64,000 bases of DNA from Methanobrevibacter_A acididurans. Its GTDB lineage: Archaea; Methanobacteriota; Methanobacteria; Methanobacteriales; Methanobacteriaceae. The stretch lies in the NCBI RefSeq assembly GCF_046197875.1, contig NZ_CP166991.1, positions 682,001 through 746,000 of the forward strand, written 5' to 3'. Positions 19,319 to 27,936 of the stretch are shown here, in pieces. A program made the translations under genes and the position numbers. The notes below the pieces were generated by a model. The model searched no databases, was not told the origin of the DNA, and saw only the letters and a program-made list of their open reading frames with translations. The first letter of the stretch is position 1. Each line of letters opens with the position of its first letter.

Positions 19319-20130
19319 TTTTACAAAAAATTTTAAATAGGGAAATTTATTATCATGAAGATGAACGTTGCTTTTTAAATGCAAATGGGGATAAGGTTTA
19401 TATTAAATCTATTATTTTCCCTGTAACTTATTTAAATCGTGTTGCTGCACAAATTAATTTAATAGATATTACAACATCTTTTCTTTATGAAGAGAATTTA
19501 GAGGAAATTAATAAGGAATTAAATACGCTTGTTGATGAGAAGAATATGCTTTTAAAAGAGGTTCATCATAGAGTGAAGAATAATCTTCAGATTATGCTTA
19601 GTTTAATTAATTTAGATTCTCGTTATCATCCTAATGATTCTGATCAGGTTTTGGGATCTGCTAAAAATCGTATTAATGCTATGGCTTTAATGCATGAAAA
19701 AATTTATAGATCTTCTGATTTAGCTCATATAAATATAAAAGAATATATTGAAACTGAAGTAAATTACTTATTTGATTTATATGGTGTTGAAAATATTGAG
19801 ATTAATTATTTATTGGATGATTTAGAATTAAGTATGGATACTGCAATTTCTTTAGGTTTAATAATTAATGAAATGATTATTAATGTTATTAAATATGCTT
19901 TCCCTAATGGTGAAGATGGGAAACTTAGTATTATTCTTCATGCTTCTTCTAATAAGGTTACTTTAATTTTAGCAGATAATGGTGTAGGTGCTCCAAAGGA
20001 TTTAGATGCTGAAAATTCTAGTAGTTTAGGTTTAACTGTTGTACGTGGTTTAGTTAATCAAATCAATGGTAGTATTACTCGTTTAGATCGTCCAGGAACT
20101 GCTTATATGGTTGAATTTTTATTAGAATAA
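19319..20130 (+). pseudogene. C-terminal half of the IS-interrupted histidine kinase
   Basis: Holds the rest of the sensor region, a short coiled coil, the HisKA_2 phosphoacceptor helix with LLKEVHHRVKNNLQ, and a complete HATPase_c domain (N-box NEMIINVIKYAF, G1 box DNGVGAP, then SSSLGLTVVRGL). The frame stays open backward into the IS end, where TTG 19300 would start a 276-residue protein, but I see no ribosome binding site there. If expressed, it would be a kinase core without its main sensor. It is an otherwise undamaged sequence, which fits a recent insertion. Confidence 0.88.
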
Positions 20131-20174
20131 GATTTTATTAATGGGTGGATGGTTTTTATAAATTGATTTCTTTT

Positions 20175-21968
20175 TTATGGGTGGAAGTGTTTATAAATTG
20201 TTTCTGCAAGATTTTGGTTTATTAAATCTATTTTAGCTAGTTCTTCTACACTTGCATTTTTAATTTCATCTATGCTTCCTAAATTTTTAAGTAAGCTAAT
20301 TTTTCTTTTTTTACCTATTCCTGGAATATTGTCTAGGGAGGATTCTGTAATTTTTTTGCTACGTAATTTTCTGTGATGTGTAACACCAAAACGGTGTGCT
20401 TCATCTCTTACTCTTTGAAGTAGGTGTAATCCTTCATTGTTTTCAGGAATTCTAATAGGTATGTTGGATTTTGGTATGAAGATTTCTTCGAATTCTTTTG
20501 CTAGTCCAATAATTGGTATGAATGTTAAATTATATTTCTCAAGTACTTCATAGGCTACATGTAATTGTCCTTTACCTCCATCTATTAAGATTAAATCAGG
20601 CATGCTTCCAGGTTCTAATGGTATTCTTTCTTTTTCTTCTTGATTATAATATTCTGCTATCTTTTTAAGTCTTCTTGTTAATAATTCTTTCATCATCCCA
20701 TAATCATCTGGACCTGGGGTTTGCATTTTAAATATTCTATATTGTTTTTTATTAGGTTTTCCATTTAAGAAGCTTACGTTACTTCCTACTGCAAGTTTTC
20801 CTGAGATATTACTTATATCGTATCCTTCGATTACTAATGGTAGTTTTTCTAGTTTTAAATATTTTTTAACTTCGATTAAGCTATCGTCCATTTTTTCTTT
20901 TTGATTTTTTATTATATCTGCATTTTTTCTTGCCATACGGACTAATCTTAATTTAGTTCCTTTTTGGGGTATGTGAATATGGACTTTGTTTCCACGAATA
21001 TCTGTTAACCAGTCTTCTATTAATTTTTTATCTGGAATGTTTTCTTCAATTAGTATTTCTTTTGGAACATGTCGGTTTATTCCATAGTATTGTTTTATGA
21101 ATGCACTTATTATGTCGTCGGATCTGTCTTCTTCAGTGGTTGTCATTATGAAGTCGTCTCTTCCTATAATGTTTCCGTTTCTAATGCTCATTACTACAAC
21201 TATTGTTGCATTTTCTTTTAGACTGGTTGCTATTATGTCTTGATCTGTTTCGTCCATGAATTCTACGAATTGTTTTTCAATTACTTCATGTATGCTGTTT
21301 ATTTGGTCTCTAAGTACTGCTGCTTTTTCGAATTCTTGATTTTTACTTGCTTGTTTCATTTCGTCTTCTAAAGTTTTTAGGATTTTATTATATTTTCCTT
21401 GGAAGAATAAGTCTATTTTACTTATATTTTCATTGTATTCTTCTTTACTTATTTTACCTGCACATGGTGCATTACATAAATTGATTTGGGAATTTAGGCA
21501 AGGTCCATCCATTCTTTTACAGGTTCTTATTTTGAATAATGATTTTAATAGTTTTACAGTTTCATTCACACTTCTAACATCTGTAAATGGTCCGTAATAT
21601 GTTCCTGTTTTTCCAATGTGGCGGGTTAGGACTAAGCGGGGGAAATCTTCATTGGTTAATTTTGCATATGGATATCTTTTATCATCTTTTAAGCGTATAT
21701 TATATTTTGGTCGGTGTTTTTTTATTAAATTAGCTTCTAGTATTAGGGCTTCTTTTTCACTATTGGTTATAATATACTCTAAACTGTGGAAGTGACTCAT
21801 TAAAACTGTAGTTTTTGGTCTATCCTTTTTTTCTTTAAAATAGGATTTCACCCTATTTTTAAGGTTTTTTGCTTTTCCAATGTATATTATTTTTTCATCA
21901 GCATTTTTCATGATGTATATTCCAGGTTTAGTTGGAAGTTCATCTGCTGATTTTACTTTAGTTGACAT
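20175..21968 (-). CDS. uvrC: Excinuclease ABC subunit C
   Basis: The UvrC nuclease cuts the damaged strand on both sides of a lesion in nucleotide excision repair. The N-terminal GIY-YIG domain is seen as PGIYIMKNADEKIIYIGKAKNLKNR (split), followed by the Cys cluster CKRMDGPCLNSQINLCNAPC, a UVR/UvrB-binding helix (NQEFEKAAVLRDQI), the RNase H-like nuclease half (EGYDISNISG, LILIDGGKGQL, RVRDEAHRF) and a C-terminal helix-hairpin-helix (SLDNIPGIGKKRK). At 597 residues it is full length. uvrB lies on the other strand across the divergent region. UvrABC is a bacterial-type system shared by many mesophilic methanogens. Confidence 0.96.
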   Translation of the reverse strand: MSTKVKSADELPTKPGIYIMKNADEKIIYIGKAKNLKNRVKSYFKEKKDRPKTTVLMSHFHSLEYIITNSEKEALILEANLIKKHRPKYNIRLKDDKRYPYAKLTNEDFPRLVLTRHIGKTGTYYGPFTDVRSVNETVKLLKSLFKIRTCKRMDGPCLNSQINLCNAPCAGKISKEEYNENISKIDLFFQGKYNKILKTLEDEMKQASKNQEFEKAAVLRDQINSIHEVIEKQFVEFMDETDQDIIATSLKENATIVVVMSIRNGNIIGRDDFIMTTTEEDRSDDIISAFIKQYYGINRHVPKEILIEENIPDKKLIEDWLTDIRGNKVHIHIPQKGTKLRLVRMARKNADIIKNQKEKMDDSLIEVKKYLKLEKLPLVIEGYDISNISGKLAVGSNVSFLNGKPNKKQYRIFKMQTPGPDDYGMMKELLTRRLKKIAEYYNQEEKERIPLEPGSMPDLILIDGGKGQLHVAYEVLEKYNLTFIPIIGLAKEFEEIFIPKSNIPIRIPENNEGLHLLQRVRDEAHRFGVTHHRKLRSKKITESSLDNIPGIGKKRKISLLKNLGSIDEIKNASVEELAKIDLINQNLAETIYKHFHP

Positions 21969-21992
21969 AAATTTTTTTTTAGATAATTATTT

Positions 21993-22396
<404 letters not shown>

Positions 22397-22563
22397 TTTA
22401 TTATTCCTCCAAATTTATTTTAATATAAATTTATTAATTTTTTTAATTTTATTTTAGCATTATTTTTATAATACATATTATATATAAGTAAAAATCAATA
22501 AAAGTATTTTTTAGTATTGGATAAATTAATTTTTTTTATTATAAAAAAAAGGGTCTTAATCTT

Positions 22564-24549
22564 ATGAATGATGAGTTTCAAAAAAGTTTTAAATTAGATT
22601 CAAAGTATAAACCTTTAGGTGATCAACCTCAAGCTATAGATTCACTTGTTAATGGTGTGAATAAGGGTATGCATGAGCAAACATTATTAGGGGTTACTGG
22701 TTCTGGTAAAACTTTCACTATGGCTAATGTTATTGAACGTGTTCAGAAACCTACTCTTGTTATTTCTCATAATAAAACACTTGCTGCTCAATTGTATGAA
22801 GAGTTAAAAAGTTTTTTTCCTGATAATGCTGTAGAGTACTTTGTTAGTTATTATGATTATTATCAACCTGAAGCATATGTGCCTAGTAGTGATACTTTTA
22901 TCGATAAGGAAGCTAGTATTAATGAGGAAATTGATATTATGCGACATTCTGCTACTCAATCTCTTCTTTCACGTGATGATGTTATTGTTGTTAGTAGTGT
23001 GAGTTGTATTTATGGTATTGGTTCACCTGAGGATTATGGTGAGTTTGCTTTAAAGATTAGTGTTGGGGATACTTTTGATCGTAAGGATATTATTCGTAGA
23101 TTAATTTTCATGCAATATGAGCGTAATGATATTCTTTTTGAGCGTGGTCAATTTCGTGTTCGTGGGGATGTGATTGATATTAATCCTGTTCATGGTACTC
23201 CTCCTGTTCGTATTGAATTGTTTGGTGATGAAGTTGAATCTATAAGTCTTTTTAATAAGGTTACTAATAAGAAGTCTGAGAATTTGCAAAGGTATATGAT
23301 TTATCCGGCTAAGCATTTTGTTGTTGGTGCTGATCGTATGGATGCTTCTATTCGTAATATTCAAGAAGAATTGGATGATCGTTTGAATGAGTTGAAGTTA
23401 GAGAATAAGCTTGTTGAAGCTCAAAGATTAGAGCAAAGAACTCGTTTTGATATTGAAATGTTGCAGGAAATGGGTTATTGTCCGGGTATTGAGAATTACA
23501 GTCTTCATTTATCTGGTCGTAAGTGGGGTGAGAAGCCTTATACTTTGCTTAAATATTTCCCTGATGATTTTTTAACTATTATTGATGAGTCTCATGTTAC
23601 TGTTCCTCAAATTCGTGGTATGTATAATGGGGATCGTTCTCGTAAGGAAACTTTGGTTCGTCATGGTTTCAGGTTACCAAGTGCTAAGGAAAATCGTCCT
23701 TTCCGTTTTGATGAGTTTGAAGCTACTGTGGATCAGGTTATTTATATGAGTGCTACTCCTGGTGAATATGAGTTAAGTCGTAGTCAGAATGTTGTTAAGC
23801 AGATTATTCGTCCTACTGGTTTAGTAGATCCTGAGGTTATTATTCGTCCTATTGAAGGTCAAGTCGAGGATTTGCTTGGTGAGGTTCGTAAACGTGCTGA
23901 TAGGGATGAGAGGGTGCTTGTTACTACTTTGACTAAGCGTATGTCTGAGGATTTAACTGATTATTATGCTAAGATTGGTGTTAAGGTTAGATATTTGCAT
24001 TCTGAAATTGATACTTTGGAACGTATTGAGATTATTGATGATTTAAGACGTGGTGAGTTTGATTGTCTTGTTGGTGTTAACCTTTTAAGAGAGGGTTTAG
24101 ATTTGCCTGAAGTTAGTCTTGTTGCTATTTTGGATGCTGATAAGGAGGGTTTCCTTCGTAGTGAAACTAGTCTTATTCAGACTATTGGTCGTGCTGCTCG
24201 TAATGTTAATGGTCAGGTGATTATGTATGCTGATGTTATGACTGATTCTGTTAAAAATTCTGTTAAGGTTACACGGGATAGACGTAAGCTTCAATTGGCT
24301 TTTAATGAGAAGTATAATATTACTCCTACTAGTACTTATCGTACTCTTAAGGAGCGTAAGCAAGATATTAGTAAATTGGATAAATCTAAAGGGGATATTA
24401 GTAATATGCCTAAGGATGATTTACGTGCATTGATTAAAGATTTAGAGTCTGATATGGCTGATTCTGCAGGTGATTTGGACTTTGAAAGAGCTGCTTTGAT
24501 TCGTGATGAATTAGTTGTATTGAAGGATGTTTTGAAAAATAAGCGTTAA
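22564..24549 (+). CDS. uvrB: Excinuclease ABC subunit B
   Basis: The UvrB helicase-like damage-verification subunit. Walker A is LGVTGSGKTFTMANVI (~41-56). The beta-hairpin region is YYDYYQPEAYVPSSDTFIDK, motif II is IIDESHV, and motif VI is QTIGRAARNVNG. The C-terminal UVR motif (LDFERAALIRDEL) is the UvrC-binding helix pair. At 661 residues it is full length. It diverges from the coiled-coil/uvrC pair across 167 AT-rich bases, which would allow coordinated control; no operator palindrome is evident there. Confidence 0.97.
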   Translation: MNDEFQKSFKLDSKYKPLGDQPQAIDSLVNGVNKGMHEQTLLGVTGSGKTFTMANVIERVQKPTLVISHNKTLAAQLYEELKSFFPDNAVEYFVSYYDYYQPEAYVPSSDTFIDKEASINEEIDIMRHSATQSLLSRDDVIVVSSVSCIYGIGSPEDYGEFALKISVGDTFDRKDIIRRLIFMQYERNDILFERGQFRVRGDVIDINPVHGTPPVRIELFGDEVESISLFNKVTNKKSENLQRYMIYPAKHFVVGADRMDASIRNIQEELDDRLNELKLENKLVEAQRLEQRTRFDIEMLQEMGYCPGIENYSLHLSGRKWGEKPYTLLKYFPDDFLTIIDESHVTVPQIRGMYNGDRSRKETLVRHGFRLPSAKENRPFRFDEFEATVDQVIYMSATPGEYELSRSQNVVKQIIRPTGLVDPEVIIRPIEGQVEDLLGEVRKRADRDERVLVTTLTKRMSEDLTDYYAKIGVKVRYLHSEIDTLERIEIIDDLRRGEFDCLVGVNLLREGLDLPEVSLVAILDADKEGFLRSETSLIQTIGRAARNVNGQVIMYADVMTDSVKNSVKVTRDRRKLQLAFNEKYNITPTSTYRTLKERKQDISKLDKSKGDISNMPKDDLRALIKDLESDMADSAGDLDFERAALIRDELVVLKDVLKNKR

Positions 24550-24883
24550 TTAAAAATAGTATGTTTTTTTTATAAGTGGAAATAGAAGGGTAAAATTATA
24601 AAAGTTTAAAAATTTTTTTTTAAATACTATTTTTTTTTTAAATATAAATTAAGGAATGATAATATATTTTTTTTCAAGGCGATTTCCCATTTTTTTTTTA
24701 AACTTTTTATAATTTTATTTTTATGTCCCACTTATTTTTGTGTTTATTTTTTTTTTTAAGTTAACGAAATTATGTGTAGATTTTTAATTTTTTTTCTATC
24801 AAAATATATTTGGAGATTATATTTTTTAGTTGTGAAAAATAATGTTTTTTTTAAAAAAATTTTATTTTTTTTATAATTTCATC

Positions 24884-24911
24884 AACGATGTAAAATTAAT
24901 TTCACATCGTT
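24884..24911. promoter_or_regulatory. Near-perfect 28-base palindrome at a TATA-like box
   Basis: The left half AACGATGTAAAATT and the right half AATTTCACATCGTT are reverse complements with a single mismatch. The right end runs into TTTTTTATATA, which resembles an archaeal TATA box, so a regulator bound here could control access of TBP/TFB. Alternatively it is a hairpin terminator with a T tract; the neighbouring genes are too far upstream for that to be convincing. Promoter assignment is inference. Confidence 0.5.
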
Positions 24912-25053
24912 TTTTATATATCCTTATACTCATATATAAAGCTTTCTAAATAAAAATTTTAAAAATCATGAAAAATATAAACATAATAAAAAAGGTTTAT
25001 TAACAATAAAATCATTACAATTAAATAATAATATACTTTAATATACAATCAGA

Positions 25054-25078
25054 AGATAGGAAAAAATTCAACCTATCT
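25054..25078 (+). promoter_or_regulatory. Leader hairpin upstream of ferredoxin gene
   Basis: AGATAGG (25054-25060) and CCTATCT (25072-25078) are exact complements around an 11-base A-rich loop. It lies about 70 bases before the ferredoxin start and would be in a long 5' leader if transcription begins near the TATA-like box at ~24915. Confidence 0.4.
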
Positions 25079-25148
25079 AAAAATAAAAATTTATTAAATT
25101 ATATTATTAAAAATATAAAAAAAATTATTTAAACGGAGAAAAAATACA

Positions 25149-25343
25149 ATGTCAAAAATAACAATAGATAAAGATAAATGTGATAATGTAGATTGTGGAG
25201 ACTGTGTAGATATGTGCCCAGAAGAATGCTTTAAAATGGGAGAAGGAGAAATAGAAATCCAACACCCAGATTTATGTGATCAATGTGATGTCTGTGTAGA
25301 TATTTGCCCAAATGCTGCAATAACAGTCGAACCAGATGAATAA
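25149..25343 (+). CDS. Small 2[4Fe-4S] ferredoxin
   Basis: 64 residues and very acidic. The first cluster ligands are Cys 11, 16, 19 and 23 (CDNVDCGDCVDMCP) and the second are Cys 43, 46, 49 and 53 (CDQCDVCVDICP); each last Cys is followed by Pro, as in bacterial-type ferredoxins. Cys27 is an additional free Cys. The first motif has four residues between its first two Cys instead of the usual two, which can mark an altered cluster or redox potential. The partner is unknown; in methanogens such carriers serve hydrogenases and other oxidoreductases. It is paired with a close paralogue 165 bases downstream. Confidence 0.92.
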   Translation: MSKITIDKDKCDNVDCGDCVDMCPEECFKMGEGEIEIQHPDLCDQCDVCVDICPNAAITVEPDE

Positions 25344-25508
25344 TTAAATTCTTTTTATAAATTCTTTTTATAAATTTTTTTTTTAAACTAATTTAACCTT
25401 AAACTATTTATTTTGACAAAAAATTTTTTAAATAATAAAATATAAAAGTAAATTTTTAATAATATAAAATCATAAGAAAAAAAATAATTGTTTGGAGGTT
25501 AAAAAAAT

Positions 25509-25700
25509 ATGGTAACAATAACAATAGATAAAGATAAATGTGATAATGTTGATTGTGGTGAATGTGTAGATATTTGCCCTGTAGAAAACTTTGTTATGGG
25601 TGACGGTGAAATAATCATTCAACACCCAGAAGAATGTACTTTATGCGAAATCTGTATGGATGTATGTCCAAATGGATGTGTCGTAGTTAAAGACGAATAA
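25509..25700 (+). CDS. Second small 2[4Fe-4S] ferredoxin
   Basis: 63 residues, with the N-terminal 16 almost identical to the previous ferredoxin (TITIDKDKCDNVDCGECVD). Clusters are bound by CDNVDCGECVDICP and CTLCEICMDVCP. Unlike its neighbour it has no extra Cys after the first motif but carries CPNGCVVV at the end, placing an additional Cys beyond the last ligand. A strong GGAGGTT site lies just before the ATG. The 165-base gap has T-rich runs, so it may be transcribed separately. It probably arose by tandem duplication followed by divergence in redox partner or potential. Confidence 0.92.
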   Translation: MVTITIDKDKCDNVDCGECVDICPVENFVMGDGEIIIQHPEECTLCEICMDVCPNGCVVVKDE

Positions 25701-25930
25701 AATACATTAAGTTTTAAACAAATCTAATTTTTTTTAAAACATTTTCTTTTTAATTCTTTTAAAACTCTATTTTTAATTATTTAATATTTTATTTCTATTT
25801 CTTTCGAACAATCTCTTTTTAAATCAACTAATTTCTATATTAACTATTAATAAATAGTAAATCATTTATACTAATTAAAAAATACATTAATTATAATAAG
25901 ATTTTTCTCCCTTTTTAATTAACAATTAAT

Positions 25931-27793
25931 ATGGATTTAAGTAAAATGGTTACTAAAGAAAAAAGAGCAAGTATTATAGAAAATATGGATCCAACTATAA
26001 TAAATAAAGCTCATAAGTTTATAAATTATGGGGCAATATTAATCTTAATATTCTCTATATTAATATTCATATTTGATTCAAATTTTATAACAGACATTAT
26101 AGGTCCTAACTTTATAGGAAACATTGCACACAACCCTTTAATCTATATAATAATCTGTACAGTTTTTCTCTTAGATCAAAAATTTGGGAAAAAATTAAGA
26201 ATTTTAAACAACATATTATCTCTATTTGTTGGTTTTATTGGAGTATTAGCAATATTCTCTTTTTTTAATATTAGTGAAATTAATTATTTTTTATTTAGTG
26301 TAACTAATAATTCATTATATTTAGCTTATTATTTCATAATATATTCTATAATGTTATTATGTATTGTTAATCGGAAATGGTTAGGTTTATCACAATTTTT
26401 ACCACTTATTAATATTGCAGTAGCAGTTATTGGTATTTTAAACTGTTTAGCATTTCCAGATCCTAATTGGGGTATAATATTAAACTTTGCAGTTTTTAAA
26501 GTAATATTGTCTGGATTGCTTTTTAATGCTAATCCTTATCAGGGTTTTATTTGGATTTTCTATTTAGATACTCCTGGAAGTCAATTTATACGTTATGGTA
26601 TTTTTGTTGTGCCTTTAATTTTTTTCATTCCTGTAGCATTAATAATGTATTATTTCACCCCTACACTTTTAGTTGATTCTTATGTAGCAGTTGCAACTAT
26701 TGCAATGTTAATTATTTTAATCATGCTTATTTTTTACAGTTGGAGAGTAGAACGTTATGATTTAGAAAATGTTTTATCTTTTAATGAAAATGAGGAAAAT
26801 CGTAAATTTTATGAATCCTTAATTCAAAATATGAGTGGTGGTGTACTTGCAACAGATAGTGAGGATAATATAATCTATATTAACAAAGCATTCAGTACTT
26901 ATTTTGGATTAAATGAAAAAATATTAACTAACACTCCATTTTTTGATGGTCAATGGTATTTTAGTATATTATTCGATGAGTATGCTGAAGCAAAATCTAG
27001 TAAAAAACCAGTATTTATTGAGTATAAAGAGATTATGCACTATGCTGGTGTACGTTATATTAGTGGATGGATAACACCAATAATTATAGATGATACTTTT
27101 AAAGGTATGATTTTTACTTTAATTGATGTGTCTTCACAGGAAGGTTCTACTCTTAGTGCAGCATTAGATGATAAGAATGTGTTACTTGGAGAAGTTCATG
27201 ATCGTGTTAAAAATAATATGCAAATAATTTTAAGTTTATTAAATATTCAATCTCACGAATCACAAAATGATGAAATCAAGGAAGCAATTTTAGAATCTCA
27301 ACAAAGAATAAACACTATGGCATTAGTTCATGAAAAATTATATCAAAACCTTGATTTTTCACAAGTCAATGTTATAAAATATGTTGATGAATTAATTAAA
27401 GAAGTATGTAAAAATTTCAGCAAAAATGATAATATAAGTTTTGATAAAGATATTTTAAATTCTAATTTCAGTATTGGTACTACTATCTCATTAGGTTTAA
27501 TTTTAAATGAATTATTAACTAATTGTGGTAAATATGCATTCCCTAATGGAAAAGAAGGATTAGTTAAAATTAAACTTAGAAAAAACAAAGCTAATCTTAA
27601 TGAGTATTACTTTGAAATCAAAGATAATGGTGTGGGATTCTTAAACAATGATATTGATGAGCATATGGGTATTAAAATTGTTAAGGAAATGGCTAGTCAG
27701 TTAAATGGGGTTGTAAATATTTATTCTTCTAATCATGGTGTTTTAGTAAATATTATATTCAGACCAGATGAAGAGAAAATGGATAAATATTAA
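25931..27793 (+). CDS. Membrane sensor histidine kinase (HisKA_2 type)
   Basis: 620 residues. About eight transmembrane helices fill residues 30-280, followed by a PAS domain (NMSGGVLATDSEDNIIYINKAF, written in part) near 295-405, a HisKA_2 helix with LLGEVHDRVKNNMQIIL, and a HATPase_c domain (NELLTNCGKYAFPNG; DNGVGFL; then MGIKIVKEMASQL). The conserved second His of the usual HHRVKN motif is Asp here, leaving the preceding His as the only candidate phosphoacceptor in that motif. The membrane part is unlike the soluble sensors of the 41438-48935 kinases. It lies upstream of, and in the same direction as, an adhesin-like gene. Confidence 0.88.
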   Translation: MDLSKMVTKEKRASIIENMDPTIINKAHKFINYGAILILIFSILIFIFDSNFITDIIGPNFIGNIAHNPLIYIIICTVFLLDQKFGKKLRILNNILSLFVGFIGVLAIFSFFNISEINYFLFSVTNNSLYLAYYFIIYSIMLLCIVNRKWLGLSQFLPLINIAVAVIGILNCLAFPDPNWGIILNFAVFKVILSGLLFNANPYQGFIWIFYLDTPGSQFIRYGIFVVPLIFFIPVALIMYYFTPTLLVDSYVAVATIAMLIILIMLIFYSWRVERYDLENVLSFNENEENRKFYESLIQNMSGGVLATDSEDNIIYINKAFSTYFGLNEKILTNTPFFDGQWYFSILFDEYAEAKSSKKPVFIEYKEIMHYAGVRYISGWITPIIIDDTFKGMIFTLIDVSSQEGSTLSAALDDKNVLLGEVHDRVKNNMQIILSLLNIQSHESQNDEIKEAILESQQRINTMALVHEKLYQNLDFSQVNVIKYVDELIKEVCKNFSKNDNISFDKDILNSNFSIGTTISLGLILNELLTNCGKYAFPNGKEGLVKIKLRKNKANLNEYYFEIKDNGVGFLNNDIDEHMGIKIVKEMASQLNGVVNIYSSNHGVLVNIIFRPDEEKMDKY

Positions 27794-27936
27794 TTAATAT
27801 TTAATTTCTTTTTAAACACATTTTTTTCCTTTTAATTATTCTTTTTTTTATATAAAATTATTTAATTATTAAATAACATAATTTAAGATTAGTGTTTATT
27901 TTTTTTATAATAATTAAATGAGGAGTATAAATTTTA

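Larger units (their letters stand above)
24550..25148. other. 600-bp intergenic region upstream of the ferredoxins
   Basis: No credible gene. The first half is poly-T/poly-A rich. The second half holds a 28-base near-palindrome (24884-24911) directly followed by TATA-like TTTTTTATATATCC, then a leader with a 7-bp hairpin (25054-25078). AACGGAGAAAAA just before 25149 is the ferredoxin ribosome binding site. Confidence 0.65.

Noticed and set aside
20175..21968. Forward-strand ORF at the uvrC 5' end and leader (21880-22092)
   Set aside because: It overlaps uvrC and the coiled-coil gene, and consists of Phe/Ile-rich translation of T runs.
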